Assembly (NCBI GenBank): GCA_019416285.1
Contig: DXXM01000038.1
Span: forward strand, 1 to 30,425
DNA: 30,425 nucleotides
Reading direction: 5' to 3'
Source: Bacteroidales bacterium
Lineage (GTDB): Bacteria > Bacteroidota > Bacteroidia > Bacteroidales > Muribaculaceae
Shown: positions 23,797 to 30,425 of the stretch, in pieces
How the letters are laid out: each line of letters begins with the position of its first letter
Position numbering within the stretch: the first letter of the stretch is position 1
Notes under the pieces: generated by a model
What the model was told of the DNA's origin: nothing
The model's database searches: none
Seen by the model: only the letters and a program-made list of their open reading frames with translations
Made by a program: the position numbers and the translations under genes

Positions 23797-23868
23797 AATA
23801 GGGCTAATAAGAGTTATAGGACTAATAGGAGCAATGGGCTGATTAGTCAAATTGGTCAAATGAGTTAA
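23797..23868. repeat. Degenerate 9-bp tandem repeat, locus 2
   Basis: Units AATAGGGCT, AATAAGAGT, TATAGGACT, AATAGGAGC, AATGGGCTG, then less regular ATTAGTC and AAATTGGTC blocks. It has the same AATnGGnnT-like consensus as locus 1. It lies between the promoter of SusCD unit 1 and the terminator of unit 2. Confidence 0.75.
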
Positions 23869-23902
23869 AGCTGAAAGCTGCCGGAAGGGTGCTGAGTGCT
23901 TG

Positions 23903-23940
23903 AAAAAATGGCAGCCGGAACGGGGATGTCCGGCTGCCAT
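23903..23940 (-). terminator. Intrinsic terminator of SusCD unit 2
   Basis: A perfect 12-bp stem identical in sequence to that of unit 1 (plus 23908-23919 with 23929-23940, loop ACGGGGATG) is followed by six T on the minus strand. Confidence 0.92.
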
Positions 23941-23961
23941 CAGCTTATTGTGGTTGGGTAA

Positions 23962-24085
23962 CCTCGGCTTCTGCTCACGCAGAGTGCTCCGGGCCCTGTG
24001 TCTAACGGTGATTTTTTACATCATGTTGTTAGACCAATGTCCGCGGCGGCTTCTCTTTTACAGGATGCTGCCGCGGGCATTTTTT
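23962..24085. other. Conserved structured element after susD copy 2 (copy B)
   Basis: Contains the CTGC-TCAC-GCAG hairpin (23971-23982) and the GTCTAAC/GTTAGAC pair (24000-24006 with 24028-24034). It also has a strong 12-bp hairpin (AATGTCCGCGGC 24036-24047 with GCCGCGGGCATT 24070-24081, one G-T pair) followed by T to 24085 on the plus strand. In copy A the hairpin loop is deleted, yet a short stem plus six T remains. A plus-strand terminator here has no plus-strand gene to terminate, which hints at an unannotated plus-strand small RNA, but I find no promoter for it. Confidence 0.6.
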
Positions 24086-24115
24086 CGTTTGTTTTATGAA
24101 AATTCTGTTATCTTT

Positions 24116-26194
24116 TTATTCGATTCCGTCAAGGCCGGAGCTTGCGGTCTGGCCATAGCCGTTGTCACCGTATTCTTCATCGTTGAGAATCTGCTGGAGG
24201 AAGGTTGATGAAACAGGACGGTTGTAATACTGGGGTTTGAACGATTTGGCTGCGCGGGGATTGTACTGCGGCAGGCGGGTTTCGAAAGCGTTATGGCGTT
24301 TGAGAAGGGCCCAGCGGGTGAACTCACCGCACATTTCACGTGCATATTCGTCGAAGATATCTTCCTCGGTAGCATTTGTAAGTTTCCATGCGCTTTCGGG
24401 TGCGCCGGGACGGGCTGCACGCTGACGGAGCACGTTGAGGTAGTCAGCAGCCTTGCCGCCGTTGCCGAGCATCTGCTCTGCCTCGGCTGCAAGAAGATAG
24501 ATTTCGGCCATACGCATGATGAACATGTCGCCTGATTTCTGCTGAAGGTTGTTGTTGAAGCAACCGTCAAATGACCAGTTGAATTTGCTGAGTGAGGGGC
24601 ATGCGCTCGCACGGGTCAGACCATTGCCGACTGCAGGGGGATTTGCGGCCTCAGAGCCGTTGACAACGTTGCCGTAAGTTATGCCGTTAGAACCGTAGAG
24701 GTCGCTGAGGACAACGACAGAGTAGGGGCATTTAGCCTTTTCCTCAGCCGAAAGAGGCTGGTGAACGAAGACTGTATTGAAACGATTGTCGTCGGTAGCG
24801 ACGGGGTAGGGAACAGCATATACTTTGGTTGAACCATAGTAGCCGTTCTGGTTAATCTGTGATGCTGACGAGGGGATAGCAAGAAGATTATTCACATCAC
24901 CTGAGTAGTCACCCTTGGCCCATACTTTTGCGGGATACTGGTTGCCGCCGAAAGTCGAGGGCTTTCCGTCGCAGTCAGCGTAGGGATAGATGGTCTCGCC
25001 TGCGTGAGAGGGATCGATGCCGTATTTGGAGCAGAGGTCGGCAGTGAGTTTTTTCTGACCCTTGTCATAGGCTACCCAGCCGCACTGAACCATTGAGAAA
25101 TCGCCATAAGCATAGATGAAGGAGTATTCCCAACGACGGTCCCACTCAGGATTGAAGCAATACATAAGGTATTTTGTAGGCACCCATACCTGGGCATTGT
25201 AGCGGCCATAGAGGTAGCACTGACCGTTCTTTGTGGGGTTGTGTGCGTAGAGGTCATCATAAACGCCGCCGCAGGAGTAGGCAAGGAGCTTGTTGCGGAC
25301 AATAGTCTTACTGAAGGCTTCGCCGTTAGAGTCAGCACCGGCTGCGATGAAAAGGGCCTCGCGGTTGGTGCGGTTGTTGGCGTCGGCCCACATATCTGCG
25401 ATATCAGTGTAGAGGTGAGCGCCGTAGCTTCCTGCATTGTTGATGAGGTCTTCGGCAGTCTCGGCAGCGAGTTTCCAGTATTTTTCAGCGTCACCGTATT
25501 TTTTGCCGAGGCCTGCACGCTGCGCGTAAACACGGGCGAGAAGACCGATAGCGGTTTTCTTGGTGACACGGGCGCGGTTGCCGTTATAAGGCTGAACTCC
25601 GAGATCTTCCTTGGCTTCCTTGAGGTCTTTCTCTATCTGATCGTAGAAAGCCTTCTCGCTTGAACGCTTGGGATAGAGATCGATATTGCCTGTGAGTGCG
25701 GCGCTGGATTCAGTGTTGAGCGTCACAGGACCGAAGTTGGAAACGAGAAGGAAATTGTAGAAAGCGCGGAGCACTTTAGTTTCAGCTACGAGGACTTTGA
25801 TTGTCTCCGGATCTCCATCGGTAAGTTTGTCAGCTTCGTTGATTACAGTATTGCAGTTTGCAATCATCGAATAGCACTGCTGCCAAAGTTTGTTGGTGGA
25901 GTTATTGTTGGTGGCGAAGTTCTCATAGTTCAGGTCGGAACGATAGCCGTTTCCGTTTCCGCTTGCCTGCCAGAGATCCGTACCGCCCTCGGACGAAATC
26001 ATCCAGTCGGATGCGGTGTAAAGTTCATCATTGAGGGTGGTGTATGAATATGCCTGCAAGCCTTCCCAGGTCTGGAATGCTTTGAGCGTGGCGTCGCCGG
26101 CCGAGGGATTGTCCTCGGTAAGCTCGCAGGAGGTAGTCATGAGTCCTGCGACCGCGAGCATCGGCAGTGCGATATTTTTGATATAAGTTTTCAT
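24116..26194 (-). CDS. SusD-family glycan-binding lipoprotein, copy 2
   Basis: 692-aa outer-membrane lipoprotein partner of SusC copy 2. Lipoprotein signal MKTYIKNIALPMLAVAGLMT with lipidated C23 (TTSC). It is collinear over its whole length with copy 1; the N-terminal ~35 residues and the core helices (KKTAIGLLARVYAQRAGLGKKYG, DADIADMWADANNRTNRE-like block) are nearly identical, while the middle (about residues 300-470) diverges, where ligand contacts are expected. Starts 18 bp after the susC copy 2 stop. GC is higher than in copy 1. It lacks the A8 tract of copy 1. Confidence 0.95.
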   Translation of the reverse strand: MKTYIKNIALPMLAVAGLMTTSCELTEDNPSAGDATLKAFQTWEGLQAYSYTTLNDELYTASDWMISSEGGTDLWQASGNGNGYRSDLNYENFATNNNSTNKLWQQCYSMIANCNTVINEADKLTDGDPETIKVLVAETKVLRAFYNFLLVSNFGPVTLNTESSAALTGNIDLYPKRSSEKAFYDQIEKDLKEAKEDLGVQPYNGNRARVTKKTAIGLLARVYAQRAGLGKKYGDAEKYWKLAAETAEDLINNAGSYGAHLYTDIADMWADANNRTNREALFIAAGADSNGEAFSKTIVRNKLLAYSCGGVYDDLYAHNPTKNGQCYLYGRYNAQVWVPTKYLMYCFNPEWDRRWEYSFIYAYGDFSMVQCGWVAYDKGQKKLTADLCSKYGIDPSHAGETIYPYADCDGKPSTFGGNQYPAKVWAKGDYSGDVNNLLAIPSSASQINQNGYYGSTKVYAVPYPVATDDNRFNTVFVHQPLSAEEKAKCPYSVVVLSDLYGSNGITYGNVVNGSEAANPPAVGNGLTRASACPSLSKFNWSFDGCFNNNLQQKSGDMFIMRMAEIYLLAAEAEQMLGNGGKAADYLNVLRQRAARPGAPESAWKLTNATEEDIFDEYAREMCGEFTRWALLKRHNAFETRLPQYNPRAAKSFKPQYYNRPVSSTFLQQILNDEEYGDNGYGQTASSGLDGIE

Positions 26195-26212
26195 TGTTTT
26201 CAGTTGATGATA

Positions 26213-29200
26213 TTAGAATGTTACATTCAGACCGAACACGAGCTGTTTGGTGAGCGGGAAGTTGAAGCTGCCGTTCATTTCGGGGTCATAGCCCTTGAGG
26301 ACCTTGTTGTTGGCGTGAACGAGTGGGTTGGTGATAGTTCCGTAGAGGCGGAGACGGTTGATGCAGATCTTGCGGCATGCAGCCTCGGGGAGAGTGTAAC
26401 CAAGAGTGATGTTCTTGATCTTGAAGAATGAACCGTCAACCCAGTAGATTGATTCGTTGCCGGGAGCTTTCTGCCATTCACGGGTAGAATCGAGGGCGGG
26501 GAACTCGTTGGAAGCGTTGTCGGGAGTCCAGTAGTTGAAGTGTTCGGGGAATGAACCGCCGTGACCGCTGTACCAGCCTATAGGCTCGTAACGGAACATC
26601 TGACCGTTACGCCACATCATATATACGCTGAGGTCGAACCACTTCCAGGTGAAAGTGTTCTGGAAGCCAAGCTGCCAGTCGGGAGTGTTGTGGCCGATAA
26701 TCACGCGGTCGTCATCATTGATGGCGTAGGGATTCTCGGCATTGTAAGTCTGAGTAGTGACAGTGCCGTCCTCATTGTGGAAAGTCTTTTCCCATACACC
26801 GTCGCTTACCTTGTGCATATTGGGTACATCAACGCGGATGTCACCGGGAAGTGCGCCGAAAGCTGCTGCGTCGGCTTCCTGGCCTTTCTGCCAGATACCT
26901 GCGAACTTATGCTGGCGATAAGACTTGATGGGGTCGCCGATATGGAGGGTATAGTCTCCGTTCTCGACATATTCTGCTGCACCGGCACCGAGAGAAGTGA
27001 CTTTCTCCTTATTGGTAGAGAATGTGAGAGTGGAGGTCCAAGAGAAGTCGGGGAGTTCTATGTTATGAGTGGTGAGAGTAAGCTCGAAACCCTGGTTGCG
27101 TGTTTCCGCAATGTTGCGGTTGATAGTGTACTGGGTTGAAGCATTGAAGGCACCGTTGTTAACGGGAATTTTCTGCTGCCAGATCACACCGTCGGTGTTG
27201 GTGATGTAGTATTCTGCTGCAAGATCCACGCGGTTGTTGAAGAGGCCGAGGTCAAGACCGATGTTCCAGCTCTTTGAGCGTTCCCAGGTGAGAGCGGGAT
27301 TTGAAAGAAGCTGCGGGAAGTAGGCTGTGTTGGTGAGAACTCCGCCGAGGCCCACTTGTCCGGTGTCAAGAATTGACCATGAAGCGTAAGGGCTGAGACC
27401 GGCGGCTCCGGTTTCACCGTAACCTACACGGAGCTTGAGGTTGTTGAGGTAACCGCGGGTCGCTTCCATGAAGTTTTCGTCGGAAATACGCCAGCCTGCT
27501 GAGAAGGCGGGGAATGTTGACCAGTGACGGTCGGAAGCAAGGACTGAGTCACCGTCGCGGCGTACGGAAGCAGAGAAAAGATATTTGCCCATGAGGGTGT
27601 AGTTGATACGGGCAACATAACCCATACGCTTGTGCATGGTGTATCCTGAACCTACAGTGGGTTTGGGGTCTTCAGCTTTGCCGAGATTGGTCCAGTACAT
27701 AGTATTGGAGGGAATAGAGTTAGCATAAGCGGAAGAGTTGTCGTTCTGGGTTGATGACCAGGAAGTCACACCTGTAAGGGTGAAGTCATGAATGTCACCG
27801 AGCTTGAAGTTATAGGTGAGAATGTTTTCCCAGGTATAGCCCCATGAACGGGAGTTTTTAATTTCAGCGTTTGTAAGCTGCTTGTAGTTTTCTTTGGGAG
27901 CATCAAGAGCAGCTACACCTGCGGTACGCCAGAAATCGTATGAGCCGTAGCCCTGGTAACGATTCTGAGTAGTGTAGTTGAAGTTACCGCTCATGCGGGA
28001 TTCAAGAGTGAGACCCTTGATAGGCGAGATGCGCACGTAGGGCTGCACATAGAGGCGGAGCTGATTGTTGTTGTTGCGGTAAACCTCTTTGTCTTTGTCC
28101 AGAAGAAGGTTGACGACATTGGCGGAACTTACGAGGGGGAAGGGATTGAGTGTGCCGTCCTCGTTGTAGAGAGTGCCGAAAGGATCAGAACGGAGACCGT
28201 CTGAAAGGTGGCTGTTGGTAGTGTTGCGGGTTGTGTAGGAAGCCTGGACGTGTACACCTCCTGTGAGCCAGTTGTTGAGCTTGGTGTTGAGGCGGATAGA
28301 GGTCGAATAAACCTTGAAGTTGTCGTTTTTGTACTGACCGTTGGCGTCGTTGTAGTTGAGCGAGAAGTAGGCCTGAGTTTTTTCAGTACCACCGGACATA
28401 GAGAGTGAGTAGTTCTGAGTAAGACCTGTGCCGAGAATCTCGTCGATCCAGTCGATTGTCTGACCGTTGGCGAGAGCTTCCTTGTAGGCGTTAAGATCCG
28501 AATCGTCAGGAGCGACCACACCGCCATATTTATAAGCGAGTTCACGAGTGCGGATGTTTTCGGCGGGAGAAGTCATGGTCGGGGTTGTGGCCCAGCCGTT
28601 GATACCCATGTAGGCGTCGAAGTTTACGCGCATCTGACCTTCCTGACCTTTCTTGGTGGTGATGATAATCACACCGTTGGAGCCTTCGGAACCGTAGACT
28701 GCTGTAGAGGAAGCGTCCTTGAGGACTTCGATGCTCTCGATGTCGTTGGGGTTGATGGTGGAATAGTCGCCTGGCATACCGTCGATGATGAAGAGCGGAG
28801 TGCCTGAAGCGGTGATTGAGCGGTTACCGCGGAGCTGGATGTTGAGACCGGCACCGGGCTGACCTGAAGTCTGAGTGATGTCGAGACCTGAGACGCGGCC
28901 CTGAAGAGCCGACATAGGGTTGGACGAGGGAGTGAGGGTGATGACGTCGGACTTGACTGAAGAGATAGCGCCGGTGAGGTCGCGTTTCTTGACAGTACCG
29001 AAGCCGACAACCACTACGTCGTCAAGGACATTGTCGTCGGGCACCATTTTGACGTCAATTGTAGTGCGTCCGTCGACTTTGATGGTCTGAGGTTTGTAGC
29101 CGATGTAAGAGAAATGGAGTGTGGCACCTGCGGGAACAGAGAGTGAAAAGCGGCCGTCGAAGTCGGTTGCGACACCGGTGCTTGAGCCTTCCTGAAGCAC

Positions 29201-29431
29201 GGACACACCGATCATGGGATCTCCGTTTTCGTCAATAACTGTACCAGTAACGGTGTGTTTTTGACTAACTGATTGAGAAACAGGAGAATATCCCCCCCTA
29301 TTGCTGTCAGCGGCATAGCTTGTGATGGCAGTGCCTCCGATGAGGGCTGCCGCAAGCAATCCGCAAGCCAACTTTCTGTCTACCGGTTGTGCACTGTGTG
29401 TGGCAGGCAGAGATTTTGGTCTCTTTTTCAT
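26213..29431 (-). CDS. SusC-family TonB-dependent transporter, copy 2, in frame
   Basis: 1072-aa outer-membrane transporter for a SusD-captured nutrient. Start at 29431 gives MKKRPKSLPATHSAQP and a long signal peptide ending near A40-A41. A short Gly-Ser linker (SNRGGYSP) is encoded across a G7 tract that is in frame here. Domains: CarboxypepD-like beta sandwich (59-135), TonB-box region DDVVVVGFG (136-147), plug (about 150-262, with ALQGRVSGLD, LFIIDGMPG and IEVLKDASSTAVYG), then a 22-strand barrel ending in FGLNVTF. It is the first gene of its unit. The 5' third is about 97% identical in DNA to copy 1 in places, the barrel only about 80%. Confidence 0.96.
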   Translation of the reverse strand: MKKRPKSLPATHSAQPVDRKLACGLLAAALIGGTAITSYAADSNRGGYSPVSQSVSQKHTVTGTVIDENGDPMIGVSVLQEGSSTGVATDFDGRFSLSVPAGATLHFSYIGYKPQTIKVDGRTTIDVKMVPDDNVLDDVVVVGFGTVKKRDLTGAISSVKSDVITLTPSSNPMSALQGRVSGLDITQTSGQPGAGLNIQLRGNRSITASGTPLFIIDGMPGDYSTINPNDIESIEVLKDASSTAVYGSEGSNGVIIITTKKGQEGQMRVNFDAYMGINGWATTPTMTSPAENIRTRELAYKYGGVVAPDDSDLNAYKEALANGQTIDWIDEILGTGLTQNYSLSMSGGTEKTQAYFSLNYNDANGQYKNDNFKVYSTSIRLNTKLNNWLTGGVHVQASYTTRNTTNSHLSDGLRSDPFGTLYNEDGTLNPFPLVSSANVVNLLLDKDKEVYRNNNNQLRLYVQPYVRISPIKGLTLESRMSGNFNYTTQNRYQGYGSYDFWRTAGVAALDAPKENYKQLTNAEIKNSRSWGYTWENILTYNFKLGDIHDFTLTGVTSWSSTQNDNSSAYANSIPSNTMYWTNLGKAEDPKPTVGSGYTMHKRMGYVARINYTLMGKYLFSASVRRDGDSVLASDRHWSTFPAFSAGWRISDENFMEATRGYLNNLKLRVGYGETGAAGLSPYASWSILDTGQVGLGGVLTNTAYFPQLLSNPALTWERSKSWNIGLDLGLFNNRVDLAAEYYITNTDGVIWQQKIPVNNGAFNASTQYTINRNIAETRNQGFELTLTTHNIELPDFSWTSTLTFSTNKEKVTSLGAGAAEYVENGDYTLHIGDPIKSYRQHKFAGIWQKGQEADAAAFGALPGDIRVDVPNMHKVSDGVWEKTFHNEDGTVTTQTYNAENPYAINDDDRVIIGHNTPDWQLGFQNTFTWKWFDLSVYMMWRNGQMFRYEPIGWYSGHGGSFPEHFNYWTPDNASNEFPALDSTREWQKAPGNESIYWVDGSFFKIKNITLGYTLPEAACRKICINRLRLYGTITNPLVHANNKVLKGYDPEMNGSFNFPLTKQLVFGLNVTF
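29292..29298 (-). repeat. Poly-G (G7) tract in susC copy 2, in frame
   Basis: Seven C on the plus strand encode AGG-GGG-GGA (Arg-Gly-Gly) a few codons after the signal peptide, at the same place as the G8 tract of copy 1. Gain or loss of one G would truncate this transporter soon after its signal peptide. Confidence 0.92.
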
Positions 29432-29520
29432 GATGTTTAGTTAAAAAGTGAGTGGTATTAATATAGTTAAATAAATAGGCTAAGTGAGGCGTAGAATCAC
29501 TGATTTTAGCTAAATTTTGG

Positions 29521-29552
29521 CAAATGTAATCAAAAAAAGTATAACAGTGCAA
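29521..29552 (-). promoter_or_regulatory. Promoter of SusCD unit 2
   Basis: Minus-strand TTG (plus 29550-29552), 21 bp spacing, TACATTTG (plus 29521-29528). This is a good match to the Bacteroidota promoter. Leader about 83 nt. Confidence 0.6.
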
Positions 29553-29578
29553 GCTATTTTGTAAAAAAGTACGGAAAA

Positions 29579-29670
29579 TGTCCGAAATATGTTGCAAAAC
29601 ATATAAAAGGATGGAGAAATTGTCCGGACATTTTGGGGATATTGGTAAGAATTAGGGAGAAATGTGTCCG
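29579..29670 (-). promoter_or_regulatory. Three TGTCCG boxes upstream of SusCD unit 2
   Basis: TGTCCG at 29579, 29621 and 29665, spacings 42 and 44 bp exactly as in unit 1, with the middle one again extended to the palindrome TGTCCGGACA (29621-29630). Conserved spacing between otherwise diverged flanks supports a protein-binding role. Confidence 0.5.
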
Positions 29671-29789
29671 CAGGTAGTGGTGCCCGGAATCGGACGCACA
29701 GACGGACAGAATGGGATATGGAAGGGGCGGAGAATGGGAGGGGTTATTGTATGTTTGGGGGATGGGTTTGTGTGTTTTTTGAGGGAGTG

Positions 29790-29838
29790 ATGGGGCTAAT
29801 GGGTTTAATGGGACTAATAGGTCTAATGGGAGTAATAG
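29790..29838. repeat. Degenerate 9-bp tandem repeat, locus 3
   Basis: Units ATGGGGCTA, ATGGGTTTA, ATGGGACTA, ATAGGTCTA, ATGGGAGTA, then ATAG. Same family as loci 1 and 2 in a shifted register. It lies between the histidine kinase stop and SusCD unit 2. Confidence 0.85.
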
Positions 29839-29855
29839 TTTTTTTGTTGGGGCTT

Positions 29856-30425
29856 TTAGCGGGCGGGGAGGGTGAGGGCGAAGCGGGTGCGGGGGGTGGT
29901 GGAGGTGAGGGAGAGGGTGCCGCGGTTGAGGGTGACTATGCGGCGGCTGAGGCTGAGACCTATGCCGCTTCCGCCGGGTTTGGTGGTGAAGAAGGGGGTG
30001 AAGATGCGGTCGACGTCGGACGGCGGGATGGGCTGACCGTCGTTTTCGATAGTGAGGGTGAGGTGGGAGGGGGAGGTAAGGTCTTTAGAGTCTTTAAGGT
30101 GTTTAGAGTCTTTAAGGTCGTTAAGGTCTGTAAGGTGGGGGGAGTGAGAGGTATGGGCAGAGTGGGAGAAGGTGGGGGTGAGGGTTGCGGTGATGGTGAT
30201 GCGGGTGGGGGTGGCTTCGCGGGCGTTTTTGAGGAGGTTAATGAGGACCTGGAGTATCTGGCTGCGGTCGGCGTGGAGTGTGATGGGTGTAACCGGGAGG
30301 GTAAGGGTGATGGCGGGTTGGATTCCGGTGGTTGATTGGAGGGTTGTGGGGGGGGGGGGGTTGGTGGGGGGGGGGGCTTGGGGGGGGGGGGGGGGGGGGG
30401 GGAAGTCGGGGGGCCGGGGGGCGGG
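29856..30425 (-). CDS. Sensor histidine kinase, C-terminal ATPase part (5' end beyond window)
   Basis: The minus-strand frame ends at TAA (29856-29858) and runs open upstream past 30347. The visible part is the HATPase domain: N box ILQVLINLLKNAREAT, G1 box TIENDGQPIP, F box IFTPFFTTK and G2 box GGSGIGLSLSRRIV, ending ...ALTLPAR. No receiver or output domain follows, so it is not a hybrid kinase at this end. Between the N and G1 boxes lies an unusual inserted low-complexity stretch with triplet repeats (LTD LND LKD SKH LKD SKD), encoded by a 9-bp tandem repeat. The last ~75 bases of the window are G-rich and unreliable, so residues encoded there should not be trusted. Confidence 0.85.
   Translation of the reverse strand, partial: PAPRPPDFPPPPPPPQAPPPTNPPPPTTLQSTTGIQPAITLTLPVTPITLHADRSQILQVLINLLKNAREATPTRITITATLTPTFSHSAHTSHSPHLTDLNDLKDSKHLKDSKDLTSPSHLTLTIENDGQPIPPSDVDRIFTPFFTTKPGGSGIGLSLSRRIVTLNRGTLSLTSTTPRTRFALTLPAR
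30081..30134 (-). repeat. 9-bp tandem repeat inside the histidine kinase gene (6 units)
   Basis: Plus-strand units GTCTTTAGA, GTCTTTAAG, GTGTTTAGA, GTCTTTAAG, GTCGTTAAG, GTCTGTAAG lie in register with the codons, so each adds three residues (S/L-K-D type). Unit gain or loss would keep the frame. Confidence 0.85.
30345..30425. other. Poly-G-rich window end, probable sequencing or assembly artefact
   Basis: Runs of 11 to over 20 consecutive G make up most of this stretch, ending in a near-random G/C mix. Nothing comparable occurs elsewhere. Such tails are typical of two-colour Illumina no-signal reads at contig ends. Confidence 0.75.

Larger units (their letters stand above)
23439..24115. other. 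Intergenic region between the two SusCD units
   Basis: 677 bp without a supported gene. It carries the leader and promoter of unit 1, three TGTCCG boxes, the 9-bp repeat (23797-23868), the terminator of unit 2 (23903-23940) and the conserved element (23962-24085). The one short open frame on the plus strand (23458-23718) looks like a chance frame. Confidence 0.8.
29432..29855. other. Intergenic region between SusC copy 2 and the histidine kinase
   Basis: 424 bp without a supported gene. It contains the leader and promoter of SusCD unit 2, three TGTCCG boxes and the 9-bp repeat (29790-29838). The long plus-strand frame covering part of it (29664-30335) is a GC shadow of the kinase gene. Confidence 0.8.

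Noticed and set aside
24000..24034. GTCTAAC...GTTAGAC pair resembling integron attC R boxes
   Set aside because: Too short, lacks the L boxes and extra-helical bases of attC, and no integrase or cassette array is present; more likely an RNA stem.
29664..30335. 223-codon Gly/Glu/Val-rich plus-strand open frame
   Set aside because: It is antisense to the HATPase motifs of the histidine kinase and crosses the 9-bp intergenic repeat.
30345..30425. G-rich end as a G-quadruplex or a third poly-G switch
   Set aside because: Runs are too long and irregular and lie exactly at the sequence edge, which fits a sequencing artefact better than biology.

Overview
The window looks like a chromosomal piece of a Bacteroidales bacterium, most likely Muribaculaceae-like. 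This is inferred from the SusC/SusD pairs, the fused KorA subunit, GldH, the multi-SLBB exporter, the Bacteroidota-type promoters (TTTG / 19-21 bp / TAnnTTTG) and the moderate GC content. No rRNA, transposase or CRISPR array was seen.

Layout: (1) 1-4687, minus strand: a tRNA-Val(UAC) cut by the window edge, then an envelope polysaccharide export operon (SLBB outer-membrane exporter, Wzz-type chain-length protein, M23 LytM peptidase). (2) 4815-9133, plus strand: a small coiled-coil gene overlapping zapA, a 6S-like RNA, rny (RNase Y), ricT (PSP1 family, the RNase Y partner in Bacillus) and gldH, closed by a strong terminator. (3) 9192-9845: a T7-lysozyme-type amidase converging on a tiny membrane protein. 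(4) 10030-17040, mostly minus strand: inositol-3-phosphate synthase, KorB and KorA, dihydroorotase and a DPM1-like glycosyltransferase. (5) 17134-17771, plus strand: a DUF4160/DUF2442 pair. (6) 17799-29838, minus strand: two tandem paralogous susC-susD units, each with the same architecture. (7) 29856-end: the C-terminal half of a sensor histidine kinase running into a poly-G edge that looks like a sequencing artefact.

The most interesting region is the tandem SusCD locus. Both susC genes carry a homopolymeric G tract a few codons after the signal peptide. In the second copy (7 G) the frame is open. In the first (8 G) the frame is shifted and translation would stop at codon 52, although the remaining ~1000 codons are intact. 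This looks like an ON/OFF pair of slipped-strand contingency loci. Each unit also has three TGTCCG boxes spaced 42 and 44 bp apart upstream of its promoter, an unusually conserved structured element just after susD, a strong intrinsic terminator, and a degenerate 9-bp tandem repeat at its outer border. No glycan-degrading enzyme is encoded beside the pairs, so the transported ligand cannot be predicted.

Most ordinary genes here are confidently assigned from motifs. Promoters, the 6S call, the toxin-antitoxin idea and all regulatory interpretations are inference from sequence patterns.
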